Positions 10,551 through 23,300 of a stretch of DNA of 64,000 nucleotides are shown piece by piece. Origin of the DNA: Parapristionchus giblindavisi (lineage: Eukaryota > Nematoda > Chromadorea > Rhabditida > Diplogasteridae); NCBI GenBank assembly GCA_943737045.1, contig CALSFV010000060.1, positions 216,001-280,000 on the forward strand. Reading direction: 5' to 3'. The notes beneath the pieces were generated by a model. The model had not been told where the DNA came from. It saw only the letters and a list, made by a program, of their open reading frames with translations, and ran no database searches. How positions within the stretch are numbered: the stretch's first letter is position 1; each line of letters opens with the position of its first letter. Made by a program: the position numbers and the translations under genes.

Positions 10551-12702
10551 GAGAGGGTGTGCGTGGGAGAGCATCAAATGATTCTCTCTGACACACTCTC
10601 CGCCGCGTCATCAAACCCGTCTGAGGTGCGCCGCTCTGGCTAATGAACTAGCGTCTCATTATTATAAGATTATGAAAACACACCAAACAGCGTACCACAA
10701 TTATGGCAAAAGTCGCCTCAGCATCTCCCTTGCCCCGCTATTCCCATATCTATCGCATTTTGAACTAACGTGTGCAAGTAACATCAACGCGTTTAACAGT
10801 CGCTCTATGTATCCCAAACTTGAAACATATTTCAAAACTTGTCGCAATGTACAATCGACTGAGCGATTTTGCTGAATAGTTTTGAAGGTTTTGCTATTCC
10901 ACCCTTGATTACCGCTTCTATTTCCTATACTATATTTACGAATGACAATAAGCCATTTTGTCAGGTTCTTCAATCACCATCAATAGCATTAGCATGATTC
11001 GTTTGCCATCCAAGTTCCCCCATCTTCGGTTGAATTCTCTAGTGAGAATGAGAATGATGAAATTCTTCTTGAGGAATCATGAAAAATGCAGAAGGAAAAC
11101 GCATAGTAAAGTGGCGTTATGTAAAGACGGTAGCGTTGTGTGTAGTTCAGAGTACACTGTTACGTTGTGTATACTGTAGTGTTGTGTATTGTGTACAGAT
11201 TACTGTAGCGTTGTGTGTTGTGTAAATCGAAAACCGAAGACTTGAAACAACGACGTTTACTACAACGCAGAGAGACAATGAAATAACAATTTTTCGATTT
11301 TTATTTGTATGAATTATTGATTGAAATTGAATGGAAGGAAGAAAGGGAATAGAGGAAGGGAAAAGAAATGATGAACCAAAACACAACCAATCGAATAGAA
11401 GAAGTAAGAATATGTGATCTAGGGATCAATAGGGATAGTCTGCTCATTGATTATGCCGTTCCGGTTGTGTCAACCTTTACGAACTGCAACCAATGAATAA
11501 CAGACTCCGCCCACTCCCTCTTCCAGGTTCGCTCATGAGAAGTCTGCGGAAGGGAGATCAGATATAGATAACAAAGAGTTGAGGACCTAGGAGGAAGAGG
11601 GAGCGAGGCTAATACGACGAGAGTGGTGAATAATATTGAATGAAATAAACAAAAGGGGCGGGGCCAGATACAGTACTCTACTACGATTACGGTAAAGAGG
11701 ATAAACGAATAGTAATAGGGGCGACTAACCGAAAAGAACCCGGGATACAAATAGGAAAAGAAGAAAAAGGGGAGGGATGGAGGAAAATATTGTTCTGGTC
11801 GGATAGATGGAACAAGATATGGGAAAAGAGTAGGAATCGGGATGAAAAGGGGCGTGGCCAGTGGGGAAAACGAAGAAAAGAGGCGGGACTTAGCGAGGTG
11901 ATGATGTGTTTGACTAATTACTACTGCTAATATGATGACGTAGAACGTGAATGGAGAAATTGGATTGGGTTTAAAACGGCACGGTTCGAACGAAAATCGA
12001 ATATATCGATCGATTATTTTGATTAGATCCAGACTACAAACTACAGAGTAAACTCGAATACTTATAGTAATAGTAATAGTAATAGAAAAGGGGAATAGGA
12101 AGCATATACAATATGGGGAAATAGGCTATCTTCTATCTGAATAATATATATTTGTGTTCTTCTGTGAATAATAAAGAGAATTCTCTGCATAATTACAATT
12201 GAAAAAGATTAGGGGCTGGGAGGCTTCAAGCATGCTCTTAAAAGAGATTAGGGAGACAGGAAAAGGAAAATGAAAAACGGAAAAGGGGCGTGGCTTAGCA
12301 ATAAATCGAGAACGTCAAGCTAACATCAAACTCTGACACTGTCGAGATGGATTTCAGGGGGAAAGGGGCGTGACTTAATTATCAATCGATCATAGAATAT
12401 TGATTGAAACGATAGGGTAGCATAGGGAGGGGGGCGAGTAGGGCGGAAATCAAGCTAAAAAGACTACAGTGTACACGAGAGCGGTGAAGACGAGGGAAAC
12501 ATGCACTGCATATACTAAAAAGCGATAAAAAGTAAAGATCAAAGACCAAAGATCAAAGATCACTAAGCGAATAAGAAGGCAAAGAATAATCAAAAAAAGA
12601 AGTAAAAGCTAAAAGCAGGAATGGATCAAGGAAAGCGAATACGAGTGTTTGAATTTGGCGCCAAGTTTGGAGCTTGATTCAGGGAAGAAAGAACCAAGGG
12701 TC
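10551..12702. other. Intergenic 3' side of crh-2, purine-rich with GC-box-like words
   Basis: I find no coding exon. The plus strand is A/G-rich between about 11300 and 12660. The word AAAGGGGCGTGGC or a close variant recurs at about 11651, 11845, 12281 and 12361, with TCCGCCCACT at about 11504. Stretches of AAAGATC repeats occur at about 12534-12562. Part of this must be the crh-2 3' UTR, whose end I cannot place. Confidence 0.4.
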
Positions 12703-14229
12703 TTAGATGGGTTCAGCCTTAAAGTGTGTACGGTACACGTGCTGCTGCTGGGGCTGCTTGGTATGATTGACGGTCATTGGCGCATTTGGTGAGGCTGGCG
12801 CCACTCCGGCGCCATAGCCTCCTCCACCGCCCGCGCCATACACAGCATAGGCGCCGTTGCCGTATTCGGGCGAAGAAGCGGAGCTGGACGAGGTGTAGTC
12901 GGGCGAGAGCTTGGCCTCATAATGAGGCATGGCGCCGTGCTGCTGCTGCAGATGCAGAGGCTGCTGGTGTTGTTGCTGCTGCGACTGGTACGACCAGTGG
13001 TCCTGCAACGAAAGCCAAATTGGTATACGGTATAAACTCCCTCAATCCCCCCTTATCCACCCCTCTCGGTTTTACCCTACAATCTCTCATTTACTTGCTC
13101 TTCAAATGTTGTCGCATCTTTTCTATGCCAATCAATAACAAAGCCAAAATCAATCAATACCTTGTTCATGACGACCACATTATTGTTGTAGTGGTGCTGC
13201 TGCTGGTAGGCAGTGTTGACATATCTGCCATTGGCCTGCCAGTTTCCGCCCGCGGCCGTCATTGGCCCCACGGTACGCGGACGCTTGACCGCACGCGCAC
13301 GTGGTTCCATCAGATACTGCGACATTCCATCATCGTCATCATCCTCTGCCTCGTCAGCCTCTTGACCGTATGGTGGCGGGCCTGTGGCCGGCGACATACG
13401 GCATGTAGCCATGGCCGAGGCCAGAGAGGCCGATGGTGGTGCGACGTATTCCATCAGTGTGCGTGAACGACCTGTAAGGATCAAATTAATCAATAAAGTC
13501 TATAAATCAATCAATAAAGTCGACGTGGTCTGAAAATCAATCAAGAAGTGAACAAGGTCTTTAAATCAATGAATAAGTGGTCGTGATCAAGAAATCAATC
13601 AATAAGTGGGCGGAGCCAGCGTACCAGGCATGATAGTGGCCTCTACGGTCTCTTCGGCAGTCTGTTGTTGCTGCTGCTCGTCCTCTCCAACGGGGAGGGC
13701 CTTCTTGATCAGAGGCGAGAGGTTCGGTGCCACGAGGAGGCACACCTGGAATAGGAATAATGAAAAATAAAGTCAGTCAGCGATCTCCATCTACCATATA
13801 ATTAACAGCTACCGTAACCCTGGAAACTGTACTACGCAGTATCAATCGTAATTCTAGGCAACTTGCACAACAAATAGAAATATGCACTAGCCCGTACTAC
13901 TACCGTAACCTAGTATTCAGATACCGTAACCCAGCTACTACCTTGACCTAGTATTCAAATACCGTAACCCAGCTACTACCATGACCTAGTATTCAAATAC
14001 CGCAACCCGGCAATAACCGAAAATTAGGATTCAGATACCGTCACCCAGCTACTACCGTAACCTTGCATTCAGATACCGTAACCAACTTACCGATAGTAGT
14101 AGAACGGCGAAGCAAGTGCCAGCCTGTGTGCCTCTCTTGGTGGATTGAGCGAGTGCGGCTTGCAGCTTGCGCATCTGAGCCATCACCGAGGCGTACTCGC
14201 GCTGCATGTGTTCCACCTGCAAAGATCAC

Positions 14230-14267
<38 letters not shown>

Positions 14268-16092
14268 TTAAAGATGTTTTTTGCGTCATTTCCATAAGCT
14301 TCCTTAACGAGCTCATGCACACATTTGGGATTAGTCGTGTTAGACAAGGGCCGCTCCTTTCATGTTGCACGAAACACACACAAACACAAATATCAAGAAA
14401 GGATGTTTCCATGGTGAAATTCTAACGATAAATCAATCAATCAATATATTGATTAAAACGATAAATCAATCAACATATTGAATAGAATGATAAATTAATC
14501 AACATATTGATTAAAACGATAAATCAATCAATATATTGATCAGGATGATAAATCAATAAATCAATATATTGATTAGAAAGAGTGCCTCATGCACACCTTT
14601 GCATCGTACGAAGCAATCAACGATGCGTAGTACTCATCCTTTTGTCCCATCTAAAACACGGGGACGCATGCAGTATTAGTACACAGGGATAAAATATCGA
14701 TTATTGATTTTTTACAACAAGTTATTGGTTAGTTATCTATGCTAGAGAAAGCATGCAATATGGATTATAGACATGCACGATTGGATCATGCCCTCTCCAC
14801 TTGAAATTGTAAGACATGCTCTCAGACGAAAATCAATTTTCAATGTTAGCGTGTAAAATCAATAATCCAAAAATATCGTATTGGAAAATCTCCACTTGTA
14901 ATTGTAAGACATGCTCTCAGACGTTAATCAATTTCCAATGTTAGCGCGTAAAATCAATAATCCAAATATCCATTCTCTCAATCGATAGTCTACCGTACCT
15001 GTGCCTTGAGTTCCTGATTCTCCTGACTGCAGTCATTGACTCTGTCCTCGAGCTGCTCAATGTAGTCCTGCAACGATCAAATTTAAATTTAAATTCATTC
15101 AAATTTCCCGCTGAAAGATTCTTTCAGCTCGTTCTTGCTAACAAATTTCGATTAGTTTTTGTCTCATAGTCAGTCCCAGTCGTCCTTTAGCCTTTGTCTT
15201 ACTCCTTCATACACGATAATCGTGCTATCCCATTCCCGAGTACTATAGCGTACACACAAAAATCACCCTGATTGGCATGTGTCAGTTCCTTACTCCATTC
15301 CTAGTCTATCATACAAAAATCAACTTCTAGATGCCATCAGAATGGACGAGAGAGAGAGAGAGAGATTACGAGATCGTGTGGATACACGAGAGCCCAGACA
15401 GTCAGACAGAGCGTAAATTTCGATAGATACAATTGTATACAATCCCTTTGTACTCCAGCGCTCGCACGTCCATCAAGCCCGATACGATCACAAATCAATC
15501 AATAGATCAGTCTATCAATCAGATTAATTATTCTAGGAAGACACTATTGTCATCAGAGACAATTGTTGATTAAATATAAGAGAATATGCAACAGCACTCT
15601 ATTGTCATTGCAATATTATCATACAATACTATTCAATATTCGCACTGTATCAACTACTCTTCCATATCTCCAACCCCCTCGATGCATTGTATCCTGATCT
15701 TCTATCACTCATCTCAGTCTTCATACTCAAGTTCAACTTCTGACTCATCCCTGTCCCTTCTCCTCTCTAATCGAATAGAGTCACAAAAAGGGGACAGACA
15801 TAGGATAGGATAGGATAGGATAGAGTAAGAGGAGGAGAGGAGAGGATGGCAGCTGTTCCTCACTAAACGCTACACGCACTCTCTATGAAATGAAACAGAC
15901 AGAGAGAGGAGAGAAGGAGAGGGAGAGGTAGATAGATGGAGAGGGAGAGATTCTTCTTCCACTTCTTCTTTCATTTACTGCTTCCTTCTCTTATTTATTC
16001 TTCTTTTTCATATCACATTCACCCATCGCAACATTTCTCCGAGATATCATCCATAATCTTTTTATATAATCGTTTCCTCCCTCTCCCTCTCC

Positions 16093-16164
<72 letters not shown>

Positions 16165-17342
16165 CCCTCCCTCCCTCCCGAAGCATCACTCCTTATCACC
16201 CCTTATTGTCCAACAATCAACGCTCCCTAATCACTTGTCAATCTTCCAGAAACCAAATACTCGCCATGATTGACAGTCCGAGGAACTGAACCAAAAGAGG
16301 GCAGAGATACGAGGGAGAAACAATACCAATACACAATAAAAGTGCACCACGACCTGTCCTACAATTCCCAATTCTCGTCCGCACGTAAACACACCCACAT
16401 ATACACCATCGAAAGGAAGGAATGGAGGGTGGGGTACTCCATCTTATCCCACTTATCTCTTTGATATAACCCTATTTCGCTAGCTAATCCACTTTATCTC
16501 CGATTCTTTAAAGGGTGCAAGCGCGCTCTCTCAAAAACAGAAAGGATGATGAAAAAGATCTGAAAAGTCCAAGTACCTACGCATAGATAGAGACATACCA
16601 TATGTAGATTCGAATATGGACAAAAAAGTTCCAGATGTTTAAGGAGAGGGAAACATCTTTCCATTTCCTTCTTCATTTCTTCCACACTCCCCCATCATAC
16701 TCTAGCACATGCTACAGTATCCCACTTGCACCAGCTGCACACCATTCCCACTTTTATCACCATAATATCCCGAAATCCTCAAATCCTGATTCAAGCAGTA
16801 GGTTCCTGCACGGAAATCGCAAGGATCCCGCGCAGTAGGTAACAGTGAGTAGTACTATAGTACAAGTACACACATAGTACGCACTTTCCAAGGTGATTGC
16901 AAGGTGACCCCGGGTCACCCGCCGTCTTTCACGATCTGATTACGCCAAAGCGCAGCGCAATAGATAGCAATACAGAGAGATAGAGAACACTTCCTCGTGA
17001 CCAGACCTACTACCGACCCCAGAGCTCTCTCTAGTACCCCCTAGCTCCTTCCCCCATCTCGACTGGTACATCTAGGTCAGTACTCTAACTGCACATCAAA
17101 CAACCCCCTCCCTATAAGTCGCATGAACAGAGATATCATCACATGGACCCGAATGGCTATCTACCCAAACTCCGCCCACTTTCCCACTAATCCCATCTCA
17201 GATATGCAACTGGTAATAAGAGAATGGAGGATGAGTGGATACAATAGCGAGCGCGCACAGGTACCGGTTGACACCGGGGGCGAGAGAGGGAGAGGGGGAG
17301 AGATACGATCGGTTGCTTGACTTGACAAAAAGGAACGGCGAG

Positions 17343-17391
<49 letters not shown>

Positions 17392-20300
17392 AAGAGGGAG
17401 GTGAGAGAACGCATGCGAACGAGAGAGCCCAGGCACACAATGGAAACGAGATACAATGGTAGAGTGAGAGAGTACAGTCAGACATACAGACAGTCGGTCA
17501 GTCATTACTGCTTAGGTAAACATTCACGTGTGATGATGATGGAAGGGAAAGTTATTGAGGGAGAGAAAGATCGAACATAAACCAACGACCACCTCAGTTT
17601 ACCCTACTACCAGTACTAATCAGATATTCGACCCGATTGAACCCATCACGACACTACCGTAATCTATTCTGTTCCAGCCGAACTCACTCTAGAACTACGA
17701 AATCACCATAGACTACGGTAGGAATGAGCAACAAAGATCAAAGATCAAAGATCAACTGCCGTACCTGCTTCCTCTTCCGGGAGGTCTGGGCGGAGCGTTT
17801 GTTGCGGATCTTACGACGAATGCGCTTGAGGTCTCGCTCTTCGGCCTTCGTGAGGGGATAGTGATCGGGTAGATTGATGTTCTCCTGAACGGAATGAAGA
17901 AATAAAATCAATAAGTTTTGATCTTTGATCTTTGATCTTGGTCTCTGATGTTTGATCTATGGTACAGATTCGTCCCATGTTCTTCTGTATTATTCAATGC
18001 CCCCTCTTTTCTATCAAATCAACCTCTGCTCAAACATGATGGAAAATATGAAGATAGTGAAACAGGAAGACGCCGGGTGAAATGCCGACGCAAAAATGCA
18101 CGGTCAGAAGAAAAGTTCCAAGCACAAATTTGAATCTCCGCTCAACTCTCGCCACGCCTTTCTCTCATAGTCATATACAGCATGAGTGAATAGTGACGAG
18201 TTGTAAATTTGGTTTCACCAATTTATAAGAAATAATTTAATAAACGTAAAAATTGAAGAAGTAAAGCCAACCTTCTTGCACAATCGCTTCTCCTCATCCG
18301 TGAGATTGAGTGCGGGATACTTGCGAGTACGCTCTGTAATTACAATATATAAATAATAACAATAATTTTTTTCAATTTCCAGGGTCTACAAAACGCAGGA
18401 CAAATATCAGATTTACCAGTTCAAAATTTCCCAGCATTTTCATTATTTCATAGTTCAAAACAATAAAATTCGTTTTACAGTGGTTCAGAAAACGAACAGT
18501 TCAATCCCACAAGTAATTGTTTTCCCAGTTCACTATCAAATTCGAATCTGGGGAAGCCCCATATTCACCCCATCTCCCAACGCAAAATCACCAAGATGAA
18601 TTCGTGCGATTTTTAACAGAAAGTCACGAATCACGAATTTGCTACATGACACAACTAGTACTATACGCTGCTACAATACTCCTTGTCAGTCAAGAATCCG
18701 CCCCACCGTACTCCTACCGTAACCCAACAGAACGATACCGTACTACTACTAACCTCCGGGCTGTGTGAGGGCGGGCGCTGATGACAGCGAGGATGAGGAA
18801 GATGATGTGGAGGAGTTGAGAGAGATGGATGAGGGAGGCAGAGGACGAGTGGCTGGTTCTGTAATCACAGAGATCAAAGATCAACAACATGGTTAAAGAT
18901 CAAAGATCAATCACAATTGTTTCATAATGCCACTACATAATAACGTATTGTTGCATCAAAGATTAAAGATCAAAGATCAATCACAATTGCTCCATGATGT
19001 CACTACATAATAACGTATTGTTGTATCAAAGATTAACGTTCAAAGATCAACTCAAAGTTCAAAGATCAACTACAATTTCATCGTTTTCCTTGCTTTTGCT
19101 CACTATTTCATCATTGTGTACCAGAATGTCTGGGTTGTCGATCAATTCTAATAACAATCAATCAATAATCCCCCAATCCCCAAATTCCAGCCCCGTTCCC
19201 CATTCATCATCATCATCATCTAATACTCACGCATTATGCTTTACCTCCCTCCCAATCCAATCCAAAACGGGTTATATCCCCATTTTCTACTTTCATCTCC
19301 CACTTCAAAACTATTATTCGTCCAGTCCCCCTCCCTAATCTCCGGTTCCACAGTGTTCCTTTATTCCCCCTTCTCTTTTAATCAATCCTAATATCGATTG
19401 ATTGTAAGGTTCAATTAATCGGGAGGCAAGGCACTCCACCAGTCAAAACAACACACACTCTCTGTTAATTAGATGCACATGCGTAATGCATCTACACTCT
19501 CATTTTCTTCACAGCGAAGATAGAGCTAGTTCCTCTAGTGACCCAACCGCACATTATCAAGCTGGTCAAGCACGCAGTGACCCACTGCTGGTGGAGGACA
19601 CTCGGAATTAATGTACAGTTGCACTTTCACCAAACGAAACACCATCAAGCACATTATTAGTCCAATTTATAATATCATCCACTTGTACATTTAAGTTTTT
19701 GGCCATGCATAAATATTATTTCCTTAATCATCCCCCATACAAAATCAATCGATAACCAATCAGCGATCACGTCGCGTAGCAACTCAACAAATGCCCCCAC
19801 TTAGTCACACTGGCAAACAATTTCCCAAGTACGCGGATCTAAACGGCGAAAAGGGAAAGGAGAGATGAAGGGTTAGGACATTCCAACTCTCTCTCAAAAC
19901 TCGTCCTTGGCCAGTGGACAAGAGTAAAAACTCTTAAAAATATATAGTGTCAAAATTCGATCCACCTAGTATCCCAAAGTATCTCAACTCTGCCCAACAA
20001 AACTTTCCCTGAATGAATGATGCTGCAAACGGGTTTCTCTAATACGGTGCCCATATCAACCTCTTCGAGCACAGTGTTCTCCAAATTCCCCCTTGTCCCC
20101 TCGTTTTCCCCTTTCTAGAACATGTATACATGCCATTCCCCCCTGCTCTCACTCACCTGCCAAACTGCAAACGCTTTTTCTACATCCACTCTCTCAATTC
20201 CCTACGCTCTGTCGCCCTATCTCTGCCACTGCCACGTCGCACTCAGCCAATAAAACTACTCAATTCCAGTTAAGCCCCCAGTCGAACGACACGACGGCGG

Positions 20301-23300
20301 AACACAAAAACAGATCATGCATTCGGAACAACAAAAAAACAGATCCTATACAATGCGCTTAGTCTAATAAAAACAAGCCACCAGACATCTACATGAACAG
20401 AAAAACAAAGACATAAAACACAAGGCGATAATCCTTCGTACACCATGCATTCTCTTCCCCAATAAATTAATTCCCACATGTATAATACGTGGTAAGCTGC
20501 TCATCTTTGATCAAAATAACAATATTTCAAACAATAAAGTACGATTCTCTCCTTCTCCCTGCTATACACATACATCCCTTCTTCTTCTTTTGTATCAATC
20601 CTCCCTCTCCATCGCTCCATCCCCTCCACAATGCTTGTTGTACATATTGGTATATCGTTAATACAACAGACAGAGCCCGTCACTTTCATGTTCCCTTCTC
20701 CGCCTTTAAGCGATCATAAATAGCCCACGCAATACACAATCATTTGGGGTGATAAAAGAAGCTTTCAGAGAAGGGATAGAGATAGAGAGATAGAAACACT
20801 ATCCCATTGCTAATAGCACTGGTCGAACGAATTTCATCATGATCCCTTCATACATCAAGACATTCCCCTTAGATCTCAAACAGGTAGTCAATAAGCACGA
20901 ATACTATGAACTGAATGAACAGTGCTCAATGTCCCCAAAAACCAATATTCAATCCGATAGACATTGGAATCGAAAGACGTCTAGAATACTCTACCGGTCT
21001 CGCTGCAAGCAACAATTGTTCTCCATTACCCTCTGCACATTCCTTCCTCCTCTCTCCATTCCTCCTTCACCCTCTGCCCTTTCCCCTCCCGACTCCATCC
21101 TTTATTCACTAACCCCTGTGTGAATGAATGCACTACTACTCAAACAGTCCACTCTTTCCCTCTTCTCTTTCTTCACCTTCTTCTTCTTCATCTTCCCCCG
21201 TCGGGCGACTCAAAACCAAACAGAGCACGCTGGTACAGTTGCAAAAAGTTTCACAACCGCGGATAAGTACCAACCCCGACCTAATCACTGATTGGCCCAC
21301 CCATGGTCCCCCAATTTGTCTTCTCTCGTCATGCATAATTCCCCTCACTCCGCACACACCATATCATGTAATTCATAAATCAGGTTCTCCCCTATCAGAC
21401 TCATCTCGCATAGTCACTCCCTTCGGGCGAAACATTTCAATGCATATTCGAATCAAGATCGGTCACTTCTCAATCTCGCCTTTCTCCTGGTTATATAAGA
21501 TGACCAATCGATAAGATTACGAGATACAATAAAGACGTAGTACTCTTGGTGTGTGTGTGCCCTGCCGATCCAAGGTCGGATCAATTGTAACAAGAAGATG
21601 AAGAAGAGGAGAATCAAGAATAAGAAGGTGAACCAAGACAAACCAATCTCGCTTCATGTTCCTCTCCCCTACACCTTGACACACTATCAATTTCAAAAGA
21701 GTCGTCGTTATCCCTTCTTTCGAGATAGAGAGTAGATTGTGTGTTAGTGAAAGTAGACCGAGAGCGATGGTCAGAGACGCAGAGATCGAGACATCACACT
21801 AATAGCCTCGTTCGTTACACAACTTTTTGTCCTGGCAGACACGATGAAACATCATCTACTCATCGCCAACATCAAGAGTGCGCCAGACGACCAGACATAT
21901 CCAAATAAGGGATGAGAGTCAGAGACGCAGGGGAGGGGATGTGGATACAAAATACCATTAGTCTAAAATGAGAGCTCGAGTGGTTCAAATTGCACCCTGA
22001 CACACCCCATGTCTCCAGCTTACACTACAAAACGGTACATATCTCATTTCCAGTTATCCTCCTACAGCGATGAGATCATAAAAAGATGAATGACCCGTAC
22101 GAGTAGGCGAACCGAAGAGAGTACAGACAGTCTCGTGATGGCTACAGACAGACGAGAGAGCAGGGGAAAGTGAGAGAGCGGGGAGGGATAGGCTTTCATG
22201 TCCTATGAGACTACAATGCACTCACGAGCGAGTCTCTCCTCAGCGGTAAGACGATATTCTCGCGGCGACGAAATTGGGCCCCGAAGACGTAAGACAAGAA
22301 TGAAAGAGCTTTTCCATTCAAAAAGGATGCCCCTTTCTTCAATTCCTATACCCTCTCTGAGGACGGGTTAATCTTCCCAACCCAATAAACCATTCCAATA
22401 AACTGAGACAGAGAGGAAATCCGATATGCCCGTATAAACATGCACAATGTTTACGGAAAAAGAGGGAGGGTCAGGCCCCGGATTAGCCAGCCATTCCTTC
22501 CTCATAATAGACCTCCTCTCACGTCATCGCAATTTGGGGCCCACAAAGACCAGCAAAGAAGGTCCGCGGTCCCGATAAAGGGATCTCATGGACCACTTAA
22601 TCACTCACACACCTATCGCATATCTGTGTCAAGAGACGGGCCCCTCACTCAAAGGAAATAGAGGAGGGGGGTTGAGTGATTAATCTTCCGATCAGATAGA
22701 CCAGAGTCATTAAGCACGACCACGACTAAGATAGTCATCTCTTCCCATAAGTTTGTTTTGTCTCCCTTAGCCTTATCCGACAGACCATCTTTATATCTTC
22801 ATAAATACAAGTGGCATTGTCTCATGGTAAATTACCCCACCTATCGATCATTAGTCCAATCGATTAAAATCTTAGAGTTGAGTGGAGGGTCACTTAGTAC
22901 CCATTCTCAATCGCCATTTTCTCTCGCCCTTTCTGTTTATGCTACCACCATAAGTCGTTCCACGCAAAATTGCTGCTTGCACCAAACCCATTAAGACTCA
23001 TCTGGGAGCTGTAAGTTAGTTTATCAAGGCTAAACGTCGTCCCCATAGGTCATTCCCTTATGTGTGTGTGTGCGCCCTTCAAAGTGTCTGTGTTCTCTTA
23101 TAGTAAATGAATGAATGAACTCCACTGCCCTTCTCTCCTCATCCCATCTCAATTGCCCTTACTGCCACAGGGAGTGCAGACAATACCGGTAGATGAAGAG
23201 GCAATCAAGAGGTCGAGAGATAGAGGTAAAGAGAGATACAGATCGAGCAATAGAGAAGGTTAGAGAGACAGGTCATTCTCCTCTCATACAAATTTCTCAA

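Noticed and set aside
12777..13466. 229-codon plus-strand frame over the last crh-2 exons
   Set aside because: It is antisense to well-phased crh-2 exons and their intron, and has Arg/His-rich composition typical of an opposite-strand shadow.
22223..22260. Minus-strand exon-like piece ([10 protein letters not shown]) with a GTGAGT donor inside the large crh-2 intron
   Set aside because: It faintly resembles the LTDEEKRL motif, but there is no proper acceptor. The flanking exons (25373 and 18858) already join in phase without it.
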